A DNA stretch of 64,000 bases from Sorangium cellulosum (lineage in GTDB: Bacteria > Myxococcota_A > Polyangia > Polyangiales > Polyangiaceae): NCBI RefSeq assembly GCF_004135735.1, contig NZ_CP012670.1, positions 10,496,501 to 10,560,500 on the forward strand. Direction: 5' to 3'. Position numbers and translations under genes: made by a program. The notes beneath the pieces are model-generated. The model did not search any database and had not been told where the DNA came from. It saw only the letters and a list, made by a program, of their open reading frames with translations. This document shows, piece by piece, positions 34,901-42,841 of this stretch (the stretch's first letter is position 1; each line of letters starts with the position of its first letter).

Positions 34901-35348
34901 CGGAGCCGAACGGGAGCAGGTCCACGATCGTCGGATCGCGCCCCTGCTCCATGCGCGCGGCGAGGAACGCGTCCACGACCGCGACGCGCTTGCGCCGCGC
35001 GAGGGCGGCCACCGTGCGCCGGAGGAGGCGCCGCCCGACGATGGCGTCGAGCGCCGCGAGCGCCTGCGCGTCGTCGCAGAAGCGGGGCACCATGCGGGCC
35101 GCCCGGCGCCGCACGGTGCGGGACGGGTCCGAGAGGGCCGCGACGACGCGCGCGCCGTCTCCGGTGCCGTGGACGCCGAGCAGCGCGAGGAGGCGCTCGT
35201 ACGGCTGCGCGCTGGCCGAGAGCGCGGCGAGGATCGCGCGGGCGCCGGCGTCGCCGGCCGCGGCGTCGCGCCCGAGCGAGACGACGCGGCGGACGCGGTC
35301 GTCATTCTTCAGCGGCTCGATCTCGGCGCGGAAGGCGGCGGTGTCCAT
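31989..35348 (-). CDS. Large HEAT-repeat-like protein
   Basis: The 1119-residue protein has no signal peptide or membrane segment. It is built of consecutive helical pairs with HEAT/PBS-lyase-type spacing. Clear examples are PSRTVRRRAARMVPRF near the N-terminus, RPPVREMAIRGLPWL in the middle, and HRDVRIALLRALWDHLERPE and DPRLRRLALAALERAA toward the C-terminus. Such solenoids act as scaffolds for protein complexes. No catalytic domain is visible. The start at 35348 gives a conventional N-terminus (MDTAAFRAEIEPLK). It converges on the methyltransferase-like gene with 22 bp between stops. Confidence 0.75.
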   Translation of the reverse strand: MDTAAFRAEIEPLKNDDRVRRVVSLGRDAAAGDAGARAILAALSASAQPYERLLALLGVHGTGDGARVVAALSDPSRTVRRRAARMVPRFCDDAQALAALDAIVGRRLLRRTVAALARRKRVAVVDAFLAARMEQGRDPTIVDLLPFGSEPLVSAHLRDIDEAGGPSCLDRLADRHPAVTGRWFQASIERSRALDVRQRYRLASLLAPLARRAPDAALRLVQSLFQLGEEPSSLSGALRVLVRARPRDTFDLLKARHEGGRPARPPGAFEVARFDKVAPALGAERLDYLVRHAWAALGDGKRGVRWFLRLAADDRQAVLRAFLAGERGGFGAFLFRHVTAGSPGEIAARERAFERWSYAARGSDGTIKPEVLDFLPRDLREREARRHLDDCPALTTRPDRRMAYARLLGFAEARAALAPFLGHPEGEERAKAQRLLVATVLHDRGALAEALKNVRGRKFEQDPVRRAMIEALAALPVARFGPEHLEDVGQVVQDALDAADLSPATAAAVERLVVRLFRVDGAWGARWLARLLSVRGAIATLGLGEGLTREEAARLAPALAQLVDLWCTKERAAAVIWLAQSLGERLAAVPPVLGALERLARELPFAGVAGRALALLRAHDRPRLARLVPELLREDRSFVLIDTVARLVSLRRQDLLDPLLEGRPMTGRFATGRTHWVIDFEAGHGRWTARQQEQYAAGLRALLADATCDVPTLRFALSTLVRLAYADASAITPFASDPRPPVREMAIRGLPWLDAGQGVPVLIECLGDDRARWAIYALRKAFADMRQERVLAELRAVPTTKVTVAKEVVRLLGEVGGDDAYHDLLRLDAPGTHRDVRIALLRALWDHLERPETWAVFERAARDPDWIVASKLADVPLGRLSPAAEARVVDLLATILGRAEPEARLALLRRAAYLPLRDEQRSLFRRLLAHLGTPAPEEAAEALSAVLARMRPEGETDAVVQRIEALLPERRHLVAFLPALSARLGPYAPPHHVAVGHGVLAALKADALATPQYLALAARLLDWKGLSEALAELAERDLLHHDAMVAAIAAVRGCVHPARLEERLRESRDPRLRRLALAALERAAAPKNGWSKERRALLEVYRRDPSPAVAGPASFVAPP

Positions 35349-36306
35349 GGGCGTCGATCGTATCCCGTGCGGGCGCGCCGGTGGCCGCTGCTGTGCTGCC
35401 GGACGCCGGCGAACCGGCCTGTGCGGGTCTCCCGCCGACCACGGCAGGGACCAGGGATGGGATCACCCGCTCGCCCCTCGGCGTGCAGGAGAGCCTGGAC
35501 TGGATATCGAGCCCACGGACCTGCCCTCGTTCACTTCAGATGACCTATTTGTCTCGACGACGCTCCTGGGCGGCACCGTGGGGTCCGATAGGAACGAGCT
35601 CGAGCGCTCGCACCTCCTGGTCGGCCACTCCGAGCCCTGCGTCACCCGAGGTCGTCGCGGAGCGCAGGCCCCGTGCGCGACGGCCCCGGGACGAGCCTGG
35701 GTGACAACGTACAAGTGAGCACCCGGCCGGCCAGGATCTCGACTGGCCCTCGACTCGCTCGGCGCGCACCATCTCCCAGATGTCGGTGAGCGTGGCCCTC
35801 ACGATCTTCCGATCAGGGCAGCTCGCCTCGCGCGCCACCGCGACCGGGCAGACTGCGCGAGAGCGCACAGGGCGCCTCCAGCCCGCGCTGGCCCGCCGCC
35901 GGATCCGGCCCGCACGTATCGATGGTGCTGGAAGTCGGGGCGAGAATGTTCCATGATGAAAGTCGGCTCCGCGTGCGCGCCGCGGTACCGTTTCACCCAG
36001 ATATCCTCCCTGGTTGCGCCTGCCGGCTCGTGACGGAGAGAGAATTGAGCATCGAAGCGGGAAGATGGGGGGAGCCATGGGAGCTCGTCGCCTCTTTCCG
36101 TGAGCTCGCCCCGCCTTTCCGTGAGCTCGCCCTCTCCGGGACAACCGGGGATCGACCGAACGATGTGCCTGGCGTCCCATGACCGGGCGACGGGGGGCCG
36201 CGAGCATCAGGCGCCCCAGGTCGCCCCTGAGAGCGTGCATCGTTTCACGCTCCCGGCCCTCTTCGAGAACCCGACGACTGACCTGTGTCCATTTCCTGGA
36301 GGTGAG
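35349..36306. other. Intergenic region with no convincing gene
   Basis: This 958-bp gap separates divergent genes. Translations lack motifs. A short minus-strand stretch near 35770-35870 (ASCPDRKIVRATLTDIWEMV) looks weakly protein-like and may be a remnant. A 16-bp direct repeat TTTCCGTGAGCTCGCC occurs twice around 36096-36132. Confidence 0.4.
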
Positions 36307-37101
36307 ATGTCCGTTGAAGGATCGAGACAACGTGATGAGAGCATGGCGCGGTGGGAGGGCCGCGTCCGATTTCCTCGGCTCGACCCCGGCGTCGACCAGC
36401 ACGAGGAGTACTGCGAGATCGCCGTGGATGGGCGCTGGGCCCCGCTGCGGATGCACGACTATGGCAAGATCTTTGCCGAGCCGGGGCTCTACGAGTATCT
36501 CTTCTATGATCGGCTGCAATGCCGATCACCGAGCCGGGTGGTGGGTCTGCTCGATGACGTCCGGCGCGATCTGGGGTTGAGTGGAGAGGTGCGCGTGCTG
36601 GACCTGGGGGCCGGCAACGGCATCGTCGCGGAGAGGCTGCGCTCGCGCGGCATCACGGACGTGTGGGGGGTCGACCTCCTGGAGCAGGCCAAGGCCGCGG
36701 CCGAGCGAGACCGCCCCGGCATGTACCGCGGCTACGTCGCCGGCGACATCTGCTCGCTGACCGAGCGGGAGCGGCAGATGCTGATCGACGCCCGCCTGAA
36801 CACGATGACGTGCGTTGCGGCGCTGGGCTTCGGGGACATCCCCCACCAGGCCTTCATCGCCGCCGTGAACCTGATAGAGGACGGCGGACTCGTGGCGTTC
36901 AACATCAAGGAGGCCTTCCTCGACACGAAATACAGATTCGGGTTCTCGCACCTGATCCGGACGGTGTTCGAGCAGAAGCTATTCCGCCTCGAAGCCAGCC
37001 ACCGCTATGTGCACAGGCGGTCGTCGCAGGGCGTGCCGCTCTATTATACCGCGATGGTGGCCACCAAGCTGCGGCACATCCCCGTCGACCTCATCGACTG
37101 A
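36307..37101 (+). CDS. Class I SAM-dependent methyltransferase
   Basis: The 264-residue protein has motif I VLDLGAGNGIVAERLRSRG, the acidic motif DVWGVDLLEQA, and a later segment GGLVAFNIKEAFLDTKY that replaces the usual post-III motif. The N-terminal 95 residues are not part of the core fold. A strong GGAGGTGAG ribosome-binding site supports the start at 36307. The C-terminus is hydrophilic. It resembles small-molecule methyltransferases of the UbiE type, but the substrate is unknown. It converges on the osmolyte transporter genes. Confidence 0.8.
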   Translation: MSVEGSRQRDESMARWEGRVRFPRLDPGVDQHEEYCEIAVDGRWAPLRMHDYGKIFAEPGLYEYLFYDRLQCRSPSRVVGLLDDVRRDLGLSGEVRVLDLGAGNGIVAERLRSRGITDVWGVDLLEQAKAAAERDRPGMYRGYVAGDICSLTERERQMLIDARLNTMTCVAALGFGDIPHQAFIAAVNLIEDGGLVAFNIKEAFLDTKYRFGFSHLIRTVFEQKLFRLEASHRYVHRRSSQGVPLYYTAMVATKLRHIPVDLID

Positions 37102-37165
37102 TCCGCTCGTCCCCGGAGGCCGCGCCGCGCGCGGGGTCGGGGACCCATCCCGACCGTTCGGGGGA

Positions 37166-38725
37166 TCACAGCGCCCCGCCGAGCCAGGCCGCGGCCTCGG
37201 CGGGGGTCTTCTTGTCCTGATCGCGATCGACCATCAGGCTCGCTTGCCGCATCCTCTCGACCGGGATCGCGCCGAGCAGGGGCGTGAGCGCGGCGATGAC
37301 GCGCGCGTCGTCCGCGACGCGGGGCGACAGGAGGATGACCGCGTCGTACGGCGGGAACGCACGGCGAGGATCGGAGAGGACGATCAGGTCGAGCGCATCG
37401 ATCCGGCCGTCGCTGGAGAACGCGGTGATCACGTCGACCTCGCCGCGCTGGACCGCGCCGTACATGAACGTCGAGTCGAAGCTCGCCGCCTCGCGGAACC
37501 GGAGGCCGTAGGCGTCGCGGACGCGCGGCCACTCCGGACGCTGCAGAAACTCGTAGTCCGCGCCGAGGCGGAGCGACGCCGCGTGTCGCGCGAGGTCGTC
37601 GATCGTCCGAATGGCGAGCTCTTCCGCGCGGTCGCGCCGCATCGCGAAGGCGTAGGCGTTCTCGAACCCGAGCGGGCCGAGGCAGCGCACCTGCGCCTCC
37701 AGCGCGAGCCAGCCGGTGATCCCGGCGAGGACCTCCCACGACGGCCGGGCGTCGGTGCGCTTCATCGTGTTCGCCCAGATCGTCCCGGTATAGTCGACGT
37801 AGACGTCGATCTGGCTCTGCACGAGCGCGTCGAAGGCGACCGTGGAGCCGAGGCTCTCCGCGCGCGCCACGTTCAGGCCGACGTCGCGGAGCTTCGCCCC
37901 GATGAGGGCCGCGAGCACGTATTGCTCGGTGAACGTCTTCGAGCCCACGCGGACCTCCGTGACGGCGCTCCGCTCGACGGGCGGCGCGGCGTCCTCCGCC
38001 GCCGTCCTCGGACCACCGCGCCCCCACGCGACGACGGCGTCGGCGACGGCGCCGACGCCCAGCACGAGGGTGAGCCCGATGCCGGCGCCGAGCGCGCGGG
38101 CTCGGCTCCCCGAGCGCGCCGCCGACTCGAGGAGCGCGATGAGCTGGTCGAGCACGAGCGCGAGCAGCGCGGCGGCCACGCAGCCGACGAGGACGGCCGT
38201 CCAGTTGCGCGTCTGGAGGCCGCCGAAGATGAAATTCCCGAGGCTCGTCTGCCCGATCGGCGTGGCCAGCGTGGCGGTGCCCACCACCCAGACGGCCGCG
38301 GTGCGGATCCCCGCGAGGATGACCGGCGCAGCCAGCGGCAGCTCGACCCGCCGGAGCACCTGGCCGGAGGTCATCCCCATGCAGCGCGCCGCCTCGGTGA
38401 GCGCGGGATCGACGCCGGCGATCCCGGTGACGGTGTTCCGCAGGATCGGCAGCATGCTGTAGAGGACGAGCGCGACGAGGGCGGGCCAGAACCCGAATCC
38501 GCCGAGGAGCGGCACCATGAGCGCGAGCAGGGCGAGGCTCGGGATCGTCTGGACGACGCCCGCCGCCGCCAGCGCTGGCCACCTGAGGCGTGGGCTCCTG
38601 GCCAGGAGGATCGACGCGGGCAAGCTGATGGCGACCCCGAGGGCGAGCGCGATCACCACGAGCGTGACGTGCTGGTCGAGGTAGCGCGGCAGCCGCACGA
38701 GCTGTTGGCGCAGGTTCTCGCTCAT
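37166..38725 (-). CDS. Fused permease and substrate-binding protein, glycine betaine/choline-type ABC importer
   Basis: The 519-residue protein joins two domains. The N-terminal OpuB/ProW-like permease (about residues 1-215) has six helices and the EAA-loop motif ALTEAARCMGMTSGQVLRRV. A linker helix leads to an OsmX/OpuBC-like binding domain (about 245-519) with VRVGSKTFTEQYVLAALIG, DVYVDYTGTIW and AFPPYDAVILLSP. Such fusions import quaternary amines such as glycine betaine or choline; related EgtU proteins take ergothioneine. The substrate is not decided here. The start overlaps the ATPase stop by 4 bp. Confidence 0.88.
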   Translation of the reverse strand: MSENLRQQLVRLPRYLDQHVTLVVIALALGVAISLPASILLARSPRLRWPALAAAGVVQTIPSLALLALMVPLLGGFGFWPALVALVLYSMLPILRNTVTGIAGVDPALTEAARCMGMTSGQVLRRVELPLAAPVILAGIRTAAVWVVGTATLATPIGQTSLGNFIFGGLQTRNWTAVLVGCVAAALLALVLDQLIALLESAARSGSRARALGAGIGLTLVLGVGAVADAVVAWGRGGPRTAAEDAAPPVERSAVTEVRVGSKTFTEQYVLAALIGAKLRDVGLNVARAESLGSTVAFDALVQSQIDVYVDYTGTIWANTMKRTDARPSWEVLAGITGWLALEAQVRCLGPLGFENAYAFAMRRDRAEELAIRTIDDLARHAASLRLGADYEFLQRPEWPRVRDAYGLRFREAASFDSTFMYGAVQRGEVDVITAFSSDGRIDALDLIVLSDPRRAFPPYDAVILLSPRVADDARVIAALTPLLGAIPVERMRQASLMVDRDQDKKTPAEAAAWLGGAL

Positions 38726-39498
38726 GCCCCGGCCGCGTCCGCCCGCGTGAGGCGCAGGAGCTGCTCGATCTGGCGCCTGGGCGCCTGCATGAGCGCGCGG
38801 ACGTACTCCGTCGCGGGCGCCGAGAGGAGCTCGCCTGGTGGGGCGAGCTGGACGATGCGCCCCTCGTCCATGACCGCGATCCGGTCGGCGAGGAGCAGCG
38901 CTTCGGTCATGTCGTGGGTGACCATCAGCGTGGTGAGGCCGAGCTCCAGGTGGATGCGCCGGTACTCGGCCTGCAGCGCGTCGCGCGTGAGCGGGTCGAG
39001 CGCGCCGAAGGGCTCGTCCAGCAGCATGACCTGCGGCCGCGCGGCGAGCGCGCGCGCGACCCCCACGCGCTGGGCCTGGCCGCCGGAGAGCTCGCGCGGC
39101 GAGCGGTGGCGGTAGCGCGCAGGCGGGAGCCGCACGAGCTCGAGGAGCTCGTCGACGCGGGCGTCGATCTTCTGTCGCGACCAGCGGAGCAGCGCAGGGA
39201 CGATCGCGATGTTCTCGGCGACGGTCATGTGTGGAAACAGGCCTGTCCGCTGGAGCACGTACCCGATGGAACGGCGCAGCGCGACGGGGTCCATGGCCCG
39301 CGTGTCCTTGCCATCGACGACGATTGTCCCGTCGGTCGGCTCGATGACGCGATTCACCATTTTCAGCGTAGTCGTCTTCCCACACCCCGACTGCCCGAGC
39401 AGGACGACGAGCTCCCCTCTGGCGATATGGAGCGACACCTCGCGAACGGCGAACACCTTGCCATCGAAGCTCTTCTTCACGGCGTCGAGCCGGATCAT
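38722..39498 (-). CDS. ABC ATPase, glycine betaine/OpuCA-like
   Basis: The 258-residue ATPase has Walker A GQSGCGKTT (residues 35-43), signature LSGGQAQRV (137-145), Walker B VMLLDEP (157-163) and MVTHDMTEAL. KMVNRVIEPTDG is typical of the OpuCA/ProV osmolyte branch. It lacks the C-terminal CBS pair found in osmosensing OpuAA/OpuCA. That shorter form is common in partners of fused permease-binding proteins. The start at 39498 fits the family; the longer upstream frame is not conserved-looking. It is coupled to the permease gene by a 4-bp ATGA overlap. Confidence 0.9.
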   Translation of the reverse strand: MIRLDAVKKSFDGKVFAVREVSLHIARGELVVLLGQSGCGKTTTLKMVNRVIEPTDGTIVVDGKDTRAMDPVALRRSIGYVLQRTGLFPHMTVAENIAIVPALLRWSRQKIDARVDELLELVRLPPARYRHRSPRELSGGQAQRVGVARALAARPQVMLLDEPFGALDPLTRDALQAEYRRIHLELGLTTLMVTHDMTEALLLADRIAVMDEGRIVQLAPPGELLSAPATEYVRALMQAPRRQIEQLLRLTRADAAGA

Positions 39499-39919
39499 GG
39501 AGACCCTGGGCGGGCGGTCGAGGGCGGGGAGGGGGTGGATCGACGCACGACGTCCCGGACCATAGGCCCAACCCCCGATGTCGCGCAACCCTGCCGAGGC
39601 AGCCCCGGGTCACGCGCCAAACGCACCTTCCCCACGCCGACGCGCCGGAGCCGTCGCCTGCCTCGGCCCGCCTCTTCGCCTCAGCCCGCCTCGCTGTCGC
39701 CCTCCCCGCCGGCGGTTGATTCTCCTGGTCCTCGTTCAGCCCGTGGAGGACGTTGTGCTCGTACACGACATCAACGCTCCTCGCCGCGAAGGCGGAGAGG
39801 TCCTCGGCGCGCCCGCCGCCGTCGCGATGTTCGCGCGGCTCGTGTGCCGGGCGATGTTGGCGCGGCGCGGGAGGGGATCCATCGCCGTCAGGCCGCCGAC
39901 CCGGAGGAGATCGATCGGA
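39499..39919. other. Intergenic region with no convincing gene
   Basis: Open frames here are low complexity. The interval holds the upstream region of the ABC operon and the downstream end of the next minus-strand gene. Confidence 0.5.
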
Positions 39920-41371
39920 TCACCCCTTGAGGGTCGCCCCGTGGATGTGCTCGGCGAGATCGGCGTACTTCATGCGAAACCGGCCGCCGCCCTCGGGGAC
40001 CGGCGCGCGGGGCGGGGGGCCCTGGCACTTGTCCCATCCCCAGGGGTTGCGCAGGATGGCCGAGCGGGCCACGCCGTCGGCCCCGCGCTCGATCTTCTCG
40101 ACCGCGACCCAGTGGTAGCCCTCGCGCCACTTGAGGAGCGCGGGCACCCGCTCGCCGCGGTCCACCGCCCTGGCGACGTCCTCCGCCACGGACGCGCCGC
40201 TGCGCAGCAGCGATGAGACGCTCGTGTAGCTGCCGCCCATGATGTCCTGGAACAGGCTCGTGAAGTTGCCGAGCGGGACGCGCGTGTCGCCGCCCAGGGC
40301 GGCCCAGAACGAGTCGTCGTCCTCGGGGTTGTCGTAATCGAAGATCCAGCTCATCGCGGTGGCGTGGTTCATGAGCGCGGACTGGAGGAGCCGGTCGATG
40401 TCGACGCGGCCCGAGGCGTCGCGCGGGATCGCGTTGCGCGGCATCCTGAGCGCGCGGCCCGAGCGGAGCGCCACCTCGCCCGCTCCCCGCGTGATGCCGT
40501 CGAGGATCCGCACGAGCTCGGCCGGATCGAGCCGCAGGAGGACGTACTCCATCGTGCCCGCGCCGCACGTGCCGCGGCCGACGCCCTGCCGGACGCGCAG
40601 CGGGTTGTCCACGTGCCGGATCGCCTGCGCGAGGACGAGGTGCGGATCGATGCCGCCCTCGATCACGAGCCTTCCATCGCGCCGGACGCCCGCCATGGCC
40701 GCGAGGCTCGGCAGCAGCGGCCCCGCGTGCAGCCGTCCCGCCGCGAGCAGCCTGTCGAGCGCGGCCAGCGCGGGCGCGTCGCCCCCGAGCGCGCGCCGGA
40801 CCTCGTCGACGCGCGCGCGCCGATCGGGGGCGAGCGCGCCGAGGGCGCGCGCCGCGGGCCGAGCCTCGACGGAGTCGACGGAGGGCGGCGGCGCGTCGGG
40901 GTCCGGCACGGCCCCGGGCACGACCTGGGGCAGGGCGCTCGCGTCGGTGAAATGGTCGACGTCGTGGCGTGAGGGCGCGGAGGACGCCTGGACCGCGTGA
41001 GGTGTCCGGCCGAGCGCCGCCACCTGGTCCGGGCTGAGCCCTGCGGCCCTGGCCATGGCCTCGCGGAGCGACGGCGTGCGCCGGGCCGCGAGGCGCCTGT
41101 CGAGCGCGGCGAGGGTCGCGGCGTCGACGACGCCCGTCGGCGGCAGCCGCTCCGCGGCCTGCAGCGCGGCGACGGCCGCGTGCGTCTTCGGCCCGAACGC
41201 GCCGTCGACCGTCGCCGGGTGGCCCACCGCGCCGAGCGCCTCCTGCAAGGCGCGCACGCCGTCGCCGTGCGCCCCCTGCGCGAGCGTCGCCGCGCCCGCC
41301 GCGACCTCTCGCAACCGCTCGTCCGACGCGAGCTCGGGGGCGCCGAGCCCCGTGTTCCCGTTGTCGCCCAT
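39920..41371 (-). CDS. Peptidoglycan-binding protein with a putative papain-like peptidase domain
   Basis: The 483-residue protein has no signal peptide. An N-terminal PG_binding_1 domain spans about residues 35-95 (ALQEALGAVGHPATVDGAFG and THAAVAALQ). A Pro/Ala-rich linker follows. The C-terminal half could be a cysteine peptidase: Cys269 in RGTCGAGTMEY, His420 in EGYHWVAVEKI and Asn442 in LRNPWGWDKC occur in the order and contexts of the papain fold. This catalytic reading is inference from motif order. Lack of a Sec signal plus a wall-binding domain is a common profile of toxins delivered by secretion systems, but no such genes are adjacent. The cytochrome gene lies 50 bp upstream. Confidence 0.6.
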   Translation of the reverse strand: MGDNGNTGLGAPELASDERLREVAAGAATLAQGAHGDGVRALQEALGAVGHPATVDGAFGPKTHAAVAALQAAERLPPTGVVDAATLAALDRRLAARRTPSLREAMARAAGLSPDQVAALGRTPHAVQASSAPSRHDVDHFTDASALPQVVPGAVPDPDAPPPSVDSVEARPAARALGALAPDRRARVDEVRRALGGDAPALAALDRLLAAGRLHAGPLLPSLAAMAGVRRDGRLVIEGGIDPHLVLAQAIRHVDNPLRVRQGVGRGTCGAGTMEYVLLRLDPAELVRILDGITRGAGEVALRSGRALRMPRNAIPRDASGRVDIDRLLQSALMNHATAMSWIFDYDNPEDDDSFWAALGGDTRVPLGNFTSLFQDIMGGSYTSVSSLLRSGASVAEDVARAVDRGERVPALLKWREGYHWVAVEKIERGADGVARSAILRNPWGWDKCQGPPPRAPVPEGGGRFRMKYADLAEHIHGATLKG

Positions 41372-41421
41372 GGAGCCCCTTCCGAAGTCGCCGCGCGCGC
41401 CGAGGCCATCCCAGGATAGTG

Positions 41422-41988
41422 TCAATCCTGGATGCTCGCCACCGTGTGGCAGTTGGCGCACGAGAACGTGCCTGTATTCGTGGTCGGGTCGTATCGCTCG
41501 ACCTGGAGCAGCTTGGCCATCTCGGGCACGACCTGCTCGAACATGAAGGTGCCGAACGCCTCGCGCTCCGGGTGCGCCGGATCGCCTGCCCACTCGAGGA
41601 AGTGCTCCTCGTCGGGGAGCGGCGTGATCGCCGCGGACGGCATCTCGTAGGTACCGCCGGCCATGTCGGCGCCGTGGCACGTCACGCAGGTCATGGTCTG
41701 GTACTTCGTGTCGTACGCGACGAAGACCTCGGTCATCCGCGGCAGGACGACGTCGTTCATGTACTCGAGGCGCTCCTCGACGCTCATGTCCTGCCAGGCG
41801 ACCTGCTCCGGCTCGCCGTCGTCCCCACCACCGCAGGCGGCGACGAACAGGCACGCTGCCGCCGAGATGCGCCTCACGACCGCGCCGTCCCGTCCCGTCC
41901 GGCGCCCGACGGGCGGAGCGCGATCAGGCTGCCCCGCCTCGGTCTTCGCCTCGTTCGTCGCCGGTCCCGCGGTGTTCATGGATCGCAT
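41422..41988 (-). CDS. Di-haem c-type cytochrome lipoprotein
   Basis: The 188-residue product has a lipobox (LFVAAC, Cys52) and two haem-binding motifs, CVTCH (101-105) and CANCH (177-181). It would be anchored to the membrane and shuttle electrons or act as a redox partner. The start at 41988 is supported by AAGGAG 8 bp upstream. This makes the region before the hydrophobic segment unusually long (about 40 residues), so an internal GTG before VVRRIS is an alternative. It is on the same strand as the PG-binding protein gene and may be co-transcribed. Confidence 0.8.
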   Translation of the reverse strand: MRSMNTAGPATNEAKTEAGQPDRAPPVGRRTGRDGAVVRRISAAACLFVAACGGGDDGEPEQVAWQDMSVEERLEYMNDVVLPRMTEVFVAYDTKYQTMTCVTCHGADMAGGTYEMPSAAITPLPDEEHFLEWAGDPAHPEREAFGTFMFEQVVPEMAKLLQVERYDPTTNTGTFSCANCHTVASIQD

Positions 41989-42238
41989 CGTGGTGTCTCC
42001 TTATTTCTGGTCGAGAGTTGGGTGTCCCGGACAGTCCCGACCGGATAAGCCCTGGTTCTAACGTCACGCCGAACGAGGGGGCGCCGGATCGACACGGCGG
42101 CGATCTCCTTTCTTTGGTGTGGGCCAAGCGGCCAGAAGCGCGCACATCTTCGCGCCCCCGTGCGCCGCGCGCCTTCTGGCAGAACGGACCCGCGCGACGC
42201 CGCTTGACGATCGGCGCTGCGCGACTACGTTGGGCGCC

Positions 42239-42729
42239 GCTGCTAACGATATCTGTTGCGGCATGCGCCTGCTCGCGACGGACGCGGATCGGCACGAGAT
42301 CGCGCCGCGACTCGGCGCCTTGAAGCAGCGGCTCCGCGCGATCTTCTTCCAGGGGCAGCGGGATACCCCCCATGTCGCCGCGCCAGCGCGAGGCGATGCT
42401 GCGTGAGGGCCTGTCCGGACTGCACGAGACGGCGGCGGACAACGCCCGCACGGGCCTGTGGGCCCATGACGACCCGCGCGCAGCGCGAGGATGTAGAGCG
42501 TGTGCACTTGACGCGCGGTCGAGGGGCTGCACGTCGTGACGCCGCTCGACTCCGACGCGCCGAGCGTGCGGCGGCGCGACATCCTCGCGAAGTACCACCA
42601 GCGGATGAAAGAGGAGGGGCCGTATGCCTACAAACCCATCACGCCGGTCGTGCGCTCGGTCGAGGACGCGGGGATCGCGCGGCGCGTGGCCGCGTGGCGC
42701 GACTGTGGCCGCTCGTCACGGTCAAAGGA
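42239..42729 (+). pseudogene. rtcB: Decayed RNA-ligase gene rtcB (5' part missing, several frameshifts)
   Basis: Three successive frames carry pieces of one RtcB-like protein. NDICCGMRLLATD (about 42245 onward) matches the region around the catalytic Cys and continues to AIFFQGQRD. A second frame gives SPRQREAMLREGLSGL and REDVERVHL. A third (42540 onward) gives TPLDSDAPSVRRRDILAKY and EEGPYAYKPITPV, and after a further shift the C-terminus WPLVTVKG. The N-terminal quarter and a large middle segment are absent. RtcB joins RNA ends in tRNA splicing and repair. The decayed gene is followed at once by a 19-bp tandem repeat derived from its last codons. Confidence 0.75.
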
Positions 42730-42807
42730 TCTCGTCACGGTCAAAGGATCTCGTCACGGTCAAAGGATCTCGTCACGGTCAAAGGATCTCGTCACGGTCA
42801 AAGGATG
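42713..42807 (+). repeat. 19-bp tandem repeat, five copies
   Basis: The unit TCGTCACGGTCAAAGGATC starts at 42713, 42732, 42751, 42770 and 42789; only the last base of the last copy differs. The first copy encodes the final VTVKG of the rtcB remnant, so the array grew from the 3' end of that gene. Confidence 0.95.
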
Positions 42808-42841
42808 AGGACACGAGGCGCGCCCCGCGCCCGACAGCGGC

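Noticed and set aside
32181..35543. 1120-residue plus-strand gene opposite the HEAT protein
   Set aside because: It is the antisense shadow of a well-formed helical repeat protein.
38726..39766. N-terminal extension of the fused permease/binding protein
   Set aside because: The open frame upstream of 38725 is an Arg/Ala-rich shadow of the ATPase gene; the ATPase frame has all ABC motifs.
42713..42807. CRISPR or iteron array
   Set aside because: The copies are directly adjacent with no spacers, derive from rtcB codons, and no replication gene is near.
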